Notes under the pieces: model-generated
Seen by the model: the letters and a program-made list of their open reading frames with translations, nothing else
The model's database searches: none
What the model was told of the DNA's origin: nothing
Shown here: piece after piece, positions 1-9,230 of the stretch
Numbering within the stretch: position 1 is the stretch's first letter
Layout of the letters: each line of letters begins with the position of its first letter
From: JBAZDC01 sp041654595
Lineage (GTDB): Bacteria; Pseudomonadota; Gammaproteobacteria; Burkholderiales; Burkholderiaceae_B
Assembly (NCBI GenBank): GCA_964551305.1
Contig: CAZKBT010000005.1
Span: 1-64,000, forward strand
DNA length: 64,000 nucleotides
Direction: 5' to 3'
Position numbers and translations under genes: made by a program

Positions 1-3
1 CAA

Positions 4-15
4 GAAATCGATTTC
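4..15. promoter_or_regulatory. putative LacI-family operator
   Basis: A perfect 12-bp palindrome, GAAATCGATTTC, lies 118 bases before the LacI-type gene at 133. A central CG with GAAA/TTTC arms is the usual shape of LacI-family operators. A second half-like copy, TGAAATCG, lies at about 24-31. The site may serve autoregulation or a leftward gene outside the window. The assignment rests on shape and position only. Confidence 0.45.
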
Positions 16-132
16 ACAGTTTTATGAAATCGCGTTGTCGGCGGCGTGATCGCTTGACGCCAAGTCCTGCCGGGGAGGCACCGTGTTCCATCCTTGCTTC
101 GTCCATCAAGCCGATTCATTGCCGGGCTCCGT

Positions 133-1119
133 ATGAAGACGGTGTCCGACGTCGCGCGGCATGCCGGCGTATCTCCGGCCACCGTATCTCGCGTGTTGAA
201 CGGCAATACCAAGGTATCCGTCGATATCCGCAACAAGGTGCTGGAAAGCGCGCGGCAGCTGGGTTACCGGCCGAACTCGATGGCGCAAGGCCTGCGCAAA
301 GGGCGCAGCAACACCGTCGCGTTGCTGGTCGGCGATATCGCGCAGCGGCACTTTGCCGAGCTGACCTTGCATATCCAGTCCGAACTGGAGGCCGCCGGCA
401 TGGATCTGCTTTTGTACAACCTCGGACACAGCCCCGGCCGGCTCAAGGATTTTCTTGGCAGGGCGCCGAGCATGAAACTGCGCGGCTTGATGCTGGCGCT
501 ATCGGACAAGCTGCCCAAAGACATCGTGTCCATGCTGGCGTCCATGCCCGATGCGGGGGTTCCGATCGTTTCCATCGGCCAGGACATGACACGCCAGCGC
601 ATACCCTCCATCGTGCATGAAGAGAAGGCGGCCGCGCATCGTGCCGTCACGTACTTGCTGCAGCGCGGCCATCGTCGCATCGCCTACATCGGAAAGATCA
701 AGGGATCGGCCATCGGCACCGAGCGTTTCAAGGGCTATCAGGCGGCGCTGCGCGCGGCCGACGCGTATGACCAGACCTTGGTCTGGGATCTGACCTACCG
801 GTATTCCGCGGGACGCGACGCCGTTCTGCGCGCTTTGGACCGGGGCCTGGCGTTCACCGGCATACAGGCGGGCAGCGACGAAATCGCCATGGGGGCGATG
901 GCCGCCTTGCATGACCGGGGCCTGGCCGTGCCCCGGGACGTGGCGGTCGTCGGCTTTGGCGACATTGAAATGGGCGCCTATCTGCGTCCTGCCCTGACAA
1001 CGCTCAGTTCCCACCCCGACGTGGCCGCGCGTCATGTTTGCGATTTTTTCGTGGGCGACGAGCCGGCCGTGGAGCTGACGCTCATGAGACGCGCCTTGAT
1101 CGAGCGTGATTCCGTATGA
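133..1119 (+). CDS. LacI/GalR-family transcriptional regulator
   Basis: A 328-residue DNA-binding repressor of the LacI/GalR family. The N-terminus shows the classic helix-turn-helix VSDVARHAGVSPATVSRVLNG at residues 3-24 and the hinge region (ARQLGYRPNSMAQGLR). The rest is a periplasmic-binding-protein-like effector domain ending in the usual TTLSSHPDVAARHVCDFF region. I chose the ATG at 133, which places the helix-turn-helix at the extreme N-terminus as in the family; an in-frame ATG at 94 would add 13 atypical residues. The stop overlaps the next start by 4 bp, so it probably controls the rightward catabolic operon. The effector is unknown. Confidence 0.93.
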   Translation: MKTVSDVARHAGVSPATVSRVLNGNTKVSVDIRNKVLESARQLGYRPNSMAQGLRKGRSNTVALLVGDIAQRHFAELTLHIQSELEAAGMDLLLYNLGHSPGRLKDFLGRAPSMKLRGLMLALSDKLPKDIVSMLASMPDAGVPIVSIGQDMTRQRIPSIVHEEKAAAHRAVTYLLQRGHRRIAYIGKIKGSAIGTERFKGYQAALRAADAYDQTLVWDLTYRYSAGRDAVLRALDRGLAFTGIQAGSDEIAMGAMAALHDRGLAVPRDVAVVGFGDIEMGAYLRPALTTLSSHPDVAARHVCDFFVGDEPAVELTLMRRALIERDSV

Positions 1120-3860
1120 GGCGCTGTGACCGCGAAAGCGGCGCGGCCGCGAATCATATTGCGCTTCGGCCCGCGCAGCGCGTCATGAGCCCGGAGCATG
1201 CCGCGGTCAGCGTGGCCAACGCCTTGAGCTTTCCGCGCGCGACGATGCGCGAGATGCTGCGAGACCGCTACCGGATCGAAAAGCTTCGCTTCGAGCTGGA
1301 TGCCCAGGGGCGCGGCGAAGTTCTCTATCGCATCGTTGCCGGAGACTGGACTTTTCATTTTTTCCTCGTCGCGGACCTGCTGCCGGAAGAGGCGAAAACC
1401 GATAGAAACTTCGCCCAGGGCTGGGACGCCATGGGCGTGCTGTGCCAGGGCGACTGGACGCCGGAGCGGGAAGCATTGCTGCGCCGCGAAGTTCCCAGGC
1501 AGCGCGCGGGCTATGCCGACTACGACACTTTAATGTATGCGCGGGGCAATCGCAGCGCCCGCGTATTCGATCATGTGGTGGAAAGCCTTGCCGCCGGCGG
1601 GCAGCCCGACCCCAAGATCCTGGCGCCGGTGGGCTACATCCTGCGCACCACGGCATTCATCGGCAACGGACAGCTCGGAACCAGGCCTTTGGCTGGGTTC
1701 GAGCCGGGGCATCCGTTGCGCAGGCCGTATCACGCGCAGTTCTGTTCCGCCTTCGCGCTGCGTGAATACGTCTTCGATCTGGCCGACCATCTGGCGCGGG
1801 TCCGCAACCCCGGCGCCGCCCGCCTGTCGCCCGCCATGCGGCGTTACATCGGCTTGGGCAATTCCGCGGCGACGGGCCTGACGGCCTTCGCTTTCAATCA
1901 TCCGCACTTCATGCACAGCTGGACTCTGGCGGTGGAGCAGGCGCATGCGAAGGTGGGGGCCAAGCCGGTCGGAAGGCGGGACCCCGTTCTGGATCGTTGC
2001 CTGGAGCTCCTGGACAAGGCGGTGCGCTACTACCGGGAAGGCGCCAAAGAGGGCGACGGTGTGTTCCTGACGCCTCAGTCGATAGCGGGCGAGCTGCATC
2101 AAGTCCGCGACAGGCTGGAGAGCTACCGGTCGGGCCCCGGCCCGGACATCGGAGCCACCTGGCAAGCATTAAGCGATGAATTGCTCGAAGATACAGGCGC
2201 CGAGACCCGGGAGGTGCTGTCGTCCATATTGCTGGAGCTGTATCCCGACGTAGCCGACGCCCAGATGGATGCTTTCCAGGCGGACGAGCGTTGCGAGGTA
2301 CAAGCGAGCATGACGGCGGGCGAATTGCTGGCGCTGCTCGAGCGCGACTACGGATGGGCGATCGAGTTATCGCGCGACGCCTCCGCGACGCGCTGTTTCT
2401 GGTATCGCTGCAGCTCCGCGCCGCGCGATATCCGGCGCGCCATGCGGGGGCGCGTGCCGGGGTACGAAACGGAAACCAACATGGATACCGTGTTGCAGGC
2501 CGGACGCTTGCACGACTGTCTGCGGCGGGTTCCCGCCGGCATGTCCGTGGCGCGCGTTCTATGCGAGCGGCCGGACTTGCGGCACATTGCGGCGCGTGCG
2601 CAGTCGCTGGCCGGCATGGCGTATGCCGAGATGCGCCATCGCTGCCTGGCGGCGGATTTCTCGCCGTTCGAGTCCATCCGTTACGTCTTGACGTTCTACG
2701 GCATGGAGAAGTTCGATGCCGCCAAGCCCAAGTCGGTGCGGGGCACATTCATGCAGGGCGCCCCGATAGCCGAGGACGTTGCGCGCGGCCGCGACGCCGA
2801 TTGGCCGTTTCCCTTGATGCCGAATCCGTCGCGGGATGCGGGCGACCCTGTGCGCTACCTTGAACCGTTGCCGATCAGCGCCGAGCCCGTTCCAGGGCGG
2901 CGGCGGGCTCCGCCCGCGCAGGCGACGGACGTGCTGCGTATTGCGCCGGGCGAGCTGGCCCGTATGGCGCAGATCGCGTTGCAGGGGCATGGCTTGGCGC
3001 TCGGCGTTGCGGAGGACGCCGGCCGGCTCGTGGCATTCGAGCAGGCTTGCGGCGAGGATGCCGTCCAGGCGTTGCTGGATGCCTGCTCGCGGTCGCTGAT
3101 CTCGTCGCGGACGGCTGCGCGCATACGGCTGGCGCGCGACGCCACGGCGCAGCAGCCCTGGTTTTTGATCGACGCGGGCGGCGCGGCGGGTATCGCATGC
3201 GCCGCGCAGGCCCATGACCTTGCGGTGGCGCAGGCCTCGACCTCGCAGGCGCGCGTCGGCCTGGTGGCGGTGCGATCGGCGCTGCAGTCGGGCATGGTGA
3301 AAGAACTGGTTTTGCGCGCCGCTTCAAAAGGTCTGATGGGCATGTTGGCGTGGCAAGACCACGACGACCCGGAAAGACCCGCGGGGTATGCCGCCGCGGG
3401 TCCGGATGGCGCGGCGGCGTGGTTCGCTTGTGGACGGCTCGATTCCGCCTCGGTGGACTATGCGCGTTTGATGCAAGACGGCATGCCCGGTGTCACGGGT
3501 GACGCCGTTTTCCAGGCGGCGTGGGATTTGGCCGACGCGTTCGCCGAAGCGCCGGCCTGTATGCCGGAGCCGTGGGAAAACGAATACGGACGAGAGTCGG
3601 GTTATGTCCTGATGTACTTGAAGCACGGCGAAGAATGCGCGTCGCAGGCCATGGCGCAGGCCGCCGAGGCACGCGGACCCGACACGTTCTGGCGCGGCGA
3701 GGACATGGTCGAACGCCGGCAAGGCTGGTTGCGTCATGGGCTCACGCTGACTCGGGCGCAGTTCGACGCCTTGAGCAGGGCGGGCAACAGCCTGCTCGTT
3801 CCGCAAGCTGATGAGCACCGGCTATTGCCGGAGGGCGTAGACCCGTTGAAGACGTTTTAA
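1116..3860 (+). CDS. large protein of unknown function, C-terminal part Ldh2/DUF3726-like
   Basis: A 914-residue protein I cannot assign. It has no signal peptide or membrane segments and looks cytoplasmic. The first 600 residues match no family I recognise. From about residue 605 the pattern (ELARMAQIALQGHGLALGVAEDAG, then a stretch near GLVAVRSALQSGMVKELVLRAASKGLMG) resembles DUF3726 and type-2 malate/lactate dehydrogenases (Ldh2), so the C-terminus may be a degenerate NAD-dependent dehydrogenase domain; this is inference. The ATG at 1116 overlaps the lacI stop by 4 bp; an internal ATG at 1185 (MSPEHAAV) is an alternative start. The M19 peptidase gene follows after 11 bp, so they are co-transcribed. 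Confidence 0.75.
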   Translation: MRRCDRESGAAANHIALRPAQRVMSPEHAAVSVANALSFPRATMREMLRDRYRIEKLRFELDAQGRGEVLYRIVAGDWTFHFFLVADLLPEEAKTDRNFAQGWDAMGVLCQGDWTPEREALLRREVPRQRAGYADYDTLMYARGNRSARVFDHVVESLAAGGQPDPKILAPVGYILRTTAFIGNGQLGTRPLAGFEPGHPLRRPYHAQFCSAFALREYVFDLADHLARVRNPGAARLSPAMRRYIGLGNSAATGLTAFAFNHPHFMHSWTLAVEQAHAKVGAKPVGRRDPVLDRCLELLDKAVRYYREGAKEGDGVFLTPQSIAGELHQVRDRLESYRSGPGPDIGATWQALSDELLEDTGAETREVLSSILLELYPDVADAQMDAFQADERCEVQASMTAGELLALLERDYGWAIELSRDASATRCFWYRCSSAPRDIRRAMRGRVPGYETETNMDTVLQAGRLHDCLRRVPAGMSVARVLCERPDLRHIAARAQSLAGMAYAEMRHRCLAADFSPFESIRYVLTFYGMEKFDAAKPKSVRGTFMQGAPIAEDVARGRDADWPFPLMPNPSRDAGDPVRYLEPLPISAEPVPGRRRAPPAQATDVLRIAPGELARMAQIALQGHGLALGVAEDAGRLVAFEQACGEDAVQALLDACSRSLISSRTAARIRLARDATAQQPWFLIDAGGAAGIACAAQAHDLAVAQASTSQARVGLVAVRSALQSGMVKELVLRAASKGLMGMLAWQDHDDPERPAGYAAAGPDGAAAWFACGRLDSASVDYARLMQDGMPGVTGDAVFQAAWDLADAFAEAPACMPEPWENEYGRESGYVLMYLKHGEECASQAMAQAAEARGPDTFWRGEDMVERRQGWLRHGLTLTRAQFDALSRAGNSLLVPQADEHRLLPEGVDPLKTF

Positions 3861-3871
3861 AAGGAGCAACC

Positions 3872-4915
3872 ATGGATAGTTACATCGTGCGGCCCGAGGG
3901 CGCGGAGTTTCAAGGGCGCCTATATCCCATCATCGATGGCTTGTCGATGCCCGCGCCCGAACGCAAATGGTTCGAGGAGTGGCGCGAAGGCGGCATCGGA
4001 TGCGTCAATACGACGATATCCGTGTGGGAAAACTCCGCCGCCACGCTGAGCTTTCTCGGCAGATGGCGGCAGGTCATTGCGCAGAACAGCGATATCGTCG
4101 CGCAGGCGAGCAGCGTCGAGGAGATCGAGGCCGTGCGCAAATCGGGACGGACCGCCATCGTCTTCGGCTTCCAGAATACGGCCGCCATCGAGCATGATCT
4201 GGATCTCTTCGGCGCTTTCCGCAATCTGGGCGTGTGCATCATGCAGCTGACCTATAACCTGCAAAACTACATAGGTTGCGGTTACTGGGAAGAAAACGAT
4301 ACGGGAGTATCGTCGCGGTTCGGCCGCCTGGCCATCGAGGAAATGAACAAGGTCGGAATCTTGATCGATCTGTCGCATTGCGGCGAACGCACCACGCTGG
4401 ATGCGATCGAGCTTTCCGCCGTGCCGGTGGCCATCACCCATGCCAATCCTCGCGAATACGTGCGCAAGGCCGTGTATGCCAGCGGACGTTTGAAGCAGAC
4501 CGAGGCGATACGCAAGCTTGCGCAGCGCGGAGGCGTCATCGGCCTGACGCCCAATCGCAATATGACCAAGTTCGGCGCGGCCACCACGCTGGAGCAGTTC
4601 GTGGATATGGTGGCATGGACGGTGGACCTGGTGGGGGTCGATGCGATCGCCATCGGCACCGATTATTGTCCGGGCCATCCCCGTTCGGTACGCACGTGGT
4701 GGCGTTTCGCCAAATGGTCGCGCCAGAGCGCTCCCGCCGAAGAAATGCGGATCGCGCCGCACGAAGGTTGGTCGGAATGGGTGAAGACGCCCGCGGGCCT
4801 GCCCAATCTCATCCCTGAATTGCTACGCCGCGGGTTCTCGAGCGACGAAGTGGCGAAGATGATGGGCGGAAACTGGTTGCGTCTATTCGGCCAGGCATTT
4901 GTTGCACGATCCTAG
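3872..4915 (+). CDS. M19 (membrane dipeptidase) family protein with incomplete metal site
   Basis: A 347-residue homologue of the M19 renal dipeptidase family, which normally hydrolyses dipeptides with two zinc ions. The C-terminal zinc histidines are present at H169 (LIDLSHCGERT) and H190 (ITHANPR), 21 residues apart as in human renal dipeptidase, and GTDYCPG follows. The N-terminal HxD motif (normally DGHND) reads DGLSM at residues 22-26, and the bridging Glu position reads Q101 (FGFQN). It probably belongs to a divergent subfamily with altered chemistry or one metal. There is no signal peptide. A strong ribosome site (aaggag) lies just before the ATG. Confidence 0.85.
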   Translation: MDSYIVRPEGAEFQGRLYPIIDGLSMPAPERKWFEEWREGGIGCVNTTISVWENSAATLSFLGRWRQVIAQNSDIVAQASSVEEIEAVRKSGRTAIVFGFQNTAAIEHDLDLFGAFRNLGVCIMQLTYNLQNYIGCGYWEENDTGVSSRFGRLAIEEMNKVGILIDLSHCGERTTLDAIELSAVPVAITHANPREYVRKAVYASGRLKQTEAIRKLAQRGGVIGLTPNRNMTKFGAATTLEQFVDMVAWTVDLVGVDAIAIGTDYCPGHPRSVRTWWRFAKWSRQSAPAEEMRIAPHEGWSEWVKTPAGLPNLIPELLRRGFSSDEVAKMMGGNWLRLFGQAFVARS

Positions 4916-4976
4916 TCTTCCAAGTAGTGCGCTGGCTTTGGCACGAGGAAGCGTTATCCTCATCAAAGGAGTTGTC

Positions 4977-5966
4977 ATGAAAAGATTCAAGAAAATCCTG
5001 TCCCGCCTGGTGGCGGCAAGCTTCATGCTGTTGGCTCCGCATGCGCACGCCGCTGATTATCCCGACAAGCCCATCACGCTGGTCGTGCCTTTTGCATCGG
5101 GGGGATTCGTCCATATGGTGGCGCTCATGCTCAGTGAAAGCATGGGGCCGTTGCTGGGCCAGACGGTCGTCGTGCTGAACCAGCCGGGCGCCAACGGCAT
5201 GCTGGCCGCCGGTTCCGTCGCGCGGGCGACGCCGGACGGCTACACCATTTTCCTGCCGACGGCCAGCATACTGACCATCAACCCGCATTTGTACAAGAAC
5301 GTCACGCTGGATCCCATCGCCGACTTCACGCCGATCGGGCTGGTGGTGAATACGTCCAATATGTATGTGGTGCATCCCGATAGCGGCATCGACACCTTCT
5401 CGGACCTCATCGAAAAGGCGAAATCCGCGCCCCAGGCCGTTTCGTACGGCTCGTCCGGCACAGGCAGCATCCAGCACATCGCCGGCGAGGCGCTCCAGCG
5501 CCAGGCCAAGCTCGATTTGCTCCACGTCCCGTACAAGGGGATAGGGCCGGCGATCAATGACGTGGTCGGCAAGAATTTGACGACGGTGCTGGCCGATGCA
5601 TCGGCCATTCCGTTCATCCAATCGGGACGTTTGCGCGCGATAGCCGTTTCACCGAGCGCGGTGGACGAATTGCCGGGCGTGCCCACGCTTGCCGAAGCCG
5701 CCGAGAAGGCCGGCATACCGGGCTATGCCGCGCCGCAGCTTTGGTACGGCCTGGTGGCGCCCAAGGGCACCCCGGAACCCGTCATCGACAAACTGAGCGC
5801 GGCGCTGGCAAAGGCATTGGAGCGCCCCGACATACGCGAGAAACTGCTGGCGGCCGGCGCGATCCCCGCGACCGACACCAGCAGCGCGTTCCTGTCCGGC
5901 GTCATACGCAAAGACTATGAACGCTACGGCGAACAGATCAAATCCTTGAACATTACTATCGACTGA
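4977..5966 (+). CDS. Bug/TctC-family tripartite tricarboxylate transporter receptor
   Basis: A 329-residue periplasmic substrate receptor of the Bug family. It has a Sec signal peptide (MKRFKK, hydrophobic core, AHA cleavage region) and then the family opening DYPDKPITLVVPFASGG; the NQPGANGMLAAGSVARATPDGYT block is also typical. No TctA/TctB membrane subunits are nearby, as for most Bordetella-type Bug proteins. The start is the ATG at 4977, preceded by aaagga and giving a normal signal peptide; an upstream in-frame ATG at 4899 lies inside the previous gene. It sits between the peptidase and the aldehyde dehydrogenase, so its ligand is probably the substrate of this operon. Confidence 0.93.
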   Translation: MKRFKKILSRLVAASFMLLAPHAHAADYPDKPITLVVPFASGGFVHMVALMLSESMGPLLGQTVVVLNQPGANGMLAAGSVARATPDGYTIFLPTASILTINPHLYKNVTLDPIADFTPIGLVVNTSNMYVVHPDSGIDTFSDLIEKAKSAPQAVSYGSSGTGSIQHIAGEALQRQAKLDLLHVPYKGIGPAINDVVGKNLTTVLADASAIPFIQSGRLRAIAVSPSAVDELPGVPTLAEAAEKAGIPGYAAPQLWYGLVAPKGTPEPVIDKLSAALAKALERPDIREKLLAAGAIPATDTSSAFLSGVIRKDYERYGEQIKSLNITID

Positions 5967-5971
5967 CACTC

Positions 5972-7402
5972 ATGCACACACATTTATTGGAGTTCTATAT
6001 AGACGGGCGCTGGCAGGCGCCGGCCGGAAACGAAACGATACCCGTCGTCAACCCCGCCACGGAAGAGGTCGCCGCCACGATTGCCGCAGGCGGCGCGATC
6101 GATGTGGACAAGGCGGTGCGGGCCGCGCGCAATGCGTTCGACGATTGGTCGGCGACCAGCGTGCCGGATCGCATCGCTTTCCTGAAGCGTATCCTGGCGG
6201 GCTTCGAGCGCAGGAAAGAAGAGCTGTGCCGCGCCATGTCCGTGGAAATGGGAGTGCCCGTCACGGCCGCGCGCAATGTGCATTATCCCAGCGGGCCGGC
6301 GCATTTGAACGAGACCATCAGGGTATTGGAGCATTTCGACTTCGACCAGTCGAGGGGCACCACGCTGGTGGCGCGCGAGCCCATAGGCGTCTGCGGCTTG
6401 ATCACGCCCTGGAATTTTCCCATCAACCAGGTCGTGTGCAAGGTTGCTCCGGCTTTGGCCGCCGGATGTACGATGGTGCTCAAGCCCAGCGAGATATCGC
6501 CCATCAGCGCGCTGATCATTGCCGAGATCATCCATGACGCGGGCGTGCCGGCCGGCGTGTTCAATCTGGTCAACGGCGACGGCCTGGGCGTGGGCCACGC
6601 GATTTCCGTGCATCCGGACATCGACATGGTGTCCTTTACCGGGTCCACCCGGGCCGGAATAGCCGTGGCGCGGGATGCGGCCGGCACGGTCAAGCGCGTC
6701 GGCCAGGAGTTGGGCGGCAAATCGCCGAACGTGCTCTTGCCCGATGCCGACTTTGAACGCGCGGTCGCGCTGGGCGCGCAACGATGCTTCAACAACAGCG
6801 GGCAATCATGCGTGGCGCCCACCAGGATGCTGGTGCCGCGCGACCGGCTCGACGAGGCGGCCGCCATTGCCGCGCGCGTGGCCGATGCGACGCGGGTCGG
6901 CGACCCGGCCGACGAGTCGATGGAGCTGGGACCCGTAGCCAATCGCAAGCAGTTCGAGACGGTTCAGGCATATATAGAACGGGGCGTGCGCGACGGCGCG
7001 CGCCTGGCTGCCGGCGGTCCCGGCCGGCCCGGCGGGTTGGCGCGTGGCTACTATGTGCGTCCCACCGTCTTCACCGACGTGACGCCGGACATGGCGATTG
7101 CGCGCGAAGAGATATTCGGGCCGGTTCTTTGCGTGATGGGCTACGACGACGTCAACGATGCGATACGGATCGCCAACGACACGCCGTACGGCTTGGCGGC
7201 GTATGTGCAGTCCGCGAGCCTGGAGCAGGCGAGACGGGTCGCCCGCAAGCTGCGGGCGGGCAATATCCAGATCAATTACCCTCGCGTGGATCGCGGCGCG
7301 CCGTTCGGGGGCTACAAGCAGTCGGGCAACGGACGTGAATGGGGAGAGTTCGGTCTGCAGGAATACCTGGAAATCAAGGGCATCCAGGGGTACGAAAGCT
7401 AG
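5972..7402 (+). CDS. NAD(P)-dependent aldehyde dehydrogenase
   Basis: A 476-residue aldehyde dehydrogenase of normal length. Visible motifs are the cofactor-binding TPWNFPINQV and KPSEISPISALI, SFTGSTRAG, the general base in GQELGGKSPN, and the catalytic Cys in NNSGQSCVAPTR (about residue 280). It oxidises an aldehyde to the acid in the cytoplasm; the substrate cannot be read from sequence. It starts 6 bp after the Bug gene. The C-terminal FGGYKQSGNGREWGEFGLQEYLEIKG is typical of betaine or semialdehyde-type members. Confidence 0.94.
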   Translation: MHTHLLEFYIDGRWQAPAGNETIPVVNPATEEVAATIAAGGAIDVDKAVRAARNAFDDWSATSVPDRIAFLKRILAGFERRKEELCRAMSVEMGVPVTAARNVHYPSGPAHLNETIRVLEHFDFDQSRGTTLVAREPIGVCGLITPWNFPINQVVCKVAPALAAGCTMVLKPSEISPISALIIAEIIHDAGVPAGVFNLVNGDGLGVGHAISVHPDIDMVSFTGSTRAGIAVARDAAGTVKRVGQELGGKSPNVLLPDADFERAVALGAQRCFNNSGQSCVAPTRMLVPRDRLDEAAAIAARVADATRVGDPADESMELGPVANRKQFETVQAYIERGVRDGARLAAGGPGRPGGLARGYYVRPTVFTDVTPDMAIAREEIFGPVLCVMGYDDVNDAIRIANDTPYGLAAYVQSASLEQARRVARKLRAGNIQINYPRVDRGAPFGGYKQSGNGREWGEFGLQEYLEIKGIQGYES

Positions 7403-7447
7403 CCGGGCCGCGCTTCTTCAGGCCCGTCGACGCCGGCGGGCCCGGCT
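7401..7447 (+). terminator. weak hairpin after the aldehyde dehydrogenase gene
   Basis: A 9-bp perfect stem (AGCCGGGCC at 7401-7409 with GGCCCGGCT at 7439-7447) begins at the stop codon of the aldehyde dehydrogenase. The 29-base loop contains further GC pairs, and no clear T run follows. It could slow or partly end transcription before the separately promoted permease. Support is weak. Confidence 0.3.
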
Positions 7448-7495
7448 GCGCCTTTGTCGGAGGTCCGGCCGCAGGACATGGATTCCGTTCGTACT

Positions 7496-7509
7496 TTGAC
7501 ATAAATCAA
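7496..7509. promoter_or_regulatory. FNR/ANR-type site upstream of lactate permease
   Basis: TTGAC-ATAA-ATCAA matches the FNR/ANR consensus TTGAT-N4-ATCAA at 9 of 10 positions. It lies about 68 bases before the permease start, a distance compatible with activation. FNR/ANR proteins respond to low oxygen, so the permease may be raised under oxygen limitation. TTGACA at 7496-7501 could also act as a -35 element, but I see no good -10 at 17 bases. Confidence 0.5.
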
Positions 7510-7576
7510 CTACGTTTCCCGCCGCGCTGCCGACAATGGACAAGTAATAACCCTTGTCTCATTGTGGAAGGCGCAT

Positions 7577-9217
7577 ATGCACGATACGTCGATACCCGTG
7601 GATTGGTTGCATTGGTCGTTGGCGGCCGCGCCGATACTCATTCTGGCATTCCTCCTGGTGAAACTGCGGTGGACGGCTCAACAAGCGGGTACGACGGGCA
7701 TGTTCGTGGCGACGGCCGTGGCGCTGTTCGCCTTTCGCACCCCGATCGACACCCTGGCGGTGGCCGGAGCGAAAGGCGTTTGGGATTCCGCGTCCATCCT
7801 GCTCGTCATCTGGACGGCGCTGCTGCTGTACCACATCATGAACAAGGCGGGAGGATACGAAGCCTTGCGCCAGGGCATCGTCAGTTTCAGCCGCAACGAG
7901 CTGTTCGTGGTGGTGGCCCTGGGCTGGGTGTTCACGTCCTTCCTGCAGGGCATAGATGGTTTCGGAACGCCCATCGTGGTCGTCGCTCCGCTGTTGGTCG
8001 CCATCGGCATGAAACCTATCTATGCGGTCGCGATTCCCATCATCGCCCATATCTGGGCCAAGTTCTTCGGCACTTTGGGCGTCGGCTGGCTTGCCACCTT
8101 GCAGGTCGTCGATCTGGACCCCTCCACGATGACCGCCACGGCGTACCAATCGGCGCTGCTGATCGTCATCCAGGTGGTGCTGGGCGGCTTCACGGTGGTA
8201 TGGATGTATGGGCGCGGTCCGGCCGTGCGTCATGCCTGGCCGCTGGTGCTCATCATTTCCGTCATCCATGGCGCGGGTCAGGTTTTCGTCGCCTTGTTCG
8301 AGCCGGTTCTTGCCGCGTTCATCCCGGCGGCCGTCGCGATGCTGGCGCTGTATCCGTTGTCGCGCTGGCGGCGTTATGCCGAGCCGCTGACCGGCGTGCC
8401 CGAGCGCCCGGCGATGCGCGACGAGCGGATGGACGAAACTGCCGGGAAGGCCGCGCCGATGGGGTTGGCCATGTCGTTCATGCCTTACGCCATCTTGACC
8501 GTGACGGCGCTGGGCTCGTCGTTGATCGAGCCGATACGGGATGCCTTGCGTGTTTTTTCCGTCGGCTTGCCTTTTCCGGAGGTGTCGACCGGATACCAGA
8601 TCACCAACGATGCCGTCGCGCGCTATTCGGCCATGGCGCCGTTGACGAACCCGGGCGCCAGCCTGCTCCTGACCGCCATTGTGACGTGGCTGGTGTTCGG
8701 GGCGCGTGGCTATTACAAGACCTGGCAATCCAACGGCCACGCCGAGCAGTCCGGCATCCTGGCCAGTCTTTTCGCCAGCGCCGTGCCGGCGTCGGTCCCC
8801 ATCATCGCCTTCCTGGTGATGGCCAGGATCATGGACCATTCGGGGCAGAACCAGGCTTTGGCCTACGGCCTGGCGGCCGTGGCTCCGGCCTACGTCTTCG
8901 CCTTTCTTTCCAACGGGATCGGCATCATAGGCGCATTCACGACATCCAGCAGTACGTCGTCGAACACCTTGTTCTCCGATCTGCAATTCACGCTGGCCAA
9001 GCTCAAGGGCTTGCCGGTCGAGACCATACTTGCCGCGCAGAGCGCGGGAGGCGCCATCGGCAATGCGATCGGCCCCGCCAATATCGTGCTGGGCGCGAGC
9101 ACCGCTGGAATCAGCGGGCAGGAGGGCGCCATTCTGCGTAAGACTTTGCCCTGGACCTTGGTCGCCTTCGTCTTGACGGGCGCGGCGACCGTGTTGATGA
9201 TTATGCTGGCTGCTTGA
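7577..9217 (+). CDS. L-lactate permease family (LctP) transporter
   Basis: A 546-residue polytopic inner-membrane protein of the LctP/LldP lactate permease family, which imports lactate, glycolate or related 2-hydroxyacids with protons. Family signatures are WTALLLYHIMNKAGGYEALRQ, SFLQGIDGFGTPIVVVAPLL, AIPIIAHIWAKFFGTLGVGW, and near the C-terminus QSAGGAIGNAIGPANIVLGAS. The ATG at 7577 has ggaagg 5 bases upstream; an in-frame TTG at 7562 is less likely. The next small membrane gene follows after 13 bases, suggesting one operon with the gamma-glutamyltransferase-like enzyme. Confidence 0.92.
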   Translation: MHDTSIPVDWLHWSLAAAPILILAFLLVKLRWTAQQAGTTGMFVATAVALFAFRTPIDTLAVAGAKGVWDSASILLVIWTALLLYHIMNKAGGYEALRQGIVSFSRNELFVVVALGWVFTSFLQGIDGFGTPIVVVAPLLVAIGMKPIYAVAIPIIAHIWAKFFGTLGVGWLATLQVVDLDPSTMTATAYQSALLIVIQVVLGGFTVVWMYGRGPAVRHAWPLVLIISVIHGAGQVFVALFEPVLAAFIPAAVAMLALYPLSRWRRYAEPLTGVPERPAMRDERMDETAGKAAPMGLAMSFMPYAILTVTALGSSLIEPIRDALRVFSVGLPFPEVSTGYQITNDAVARYSAMAPLTNPGASLLLTAIVTWLVFGARGYYKTWQSNGHAEQSGILASLFASAVPASVPIIAFLVMARIMDHSGQNQALAYGLAAVAPAYVFAFLSNGIGIIGAFTTSSSTSSNTLFSDLQFTLAKLKGLPVETILAAQSAGGAIGNAIGPANIVLGASTAGISGQEGAILRKTLPWTLVAFVLTGAATVLMIMLAA

Positions 9218-9230
9218 GGAAGGGATGACG

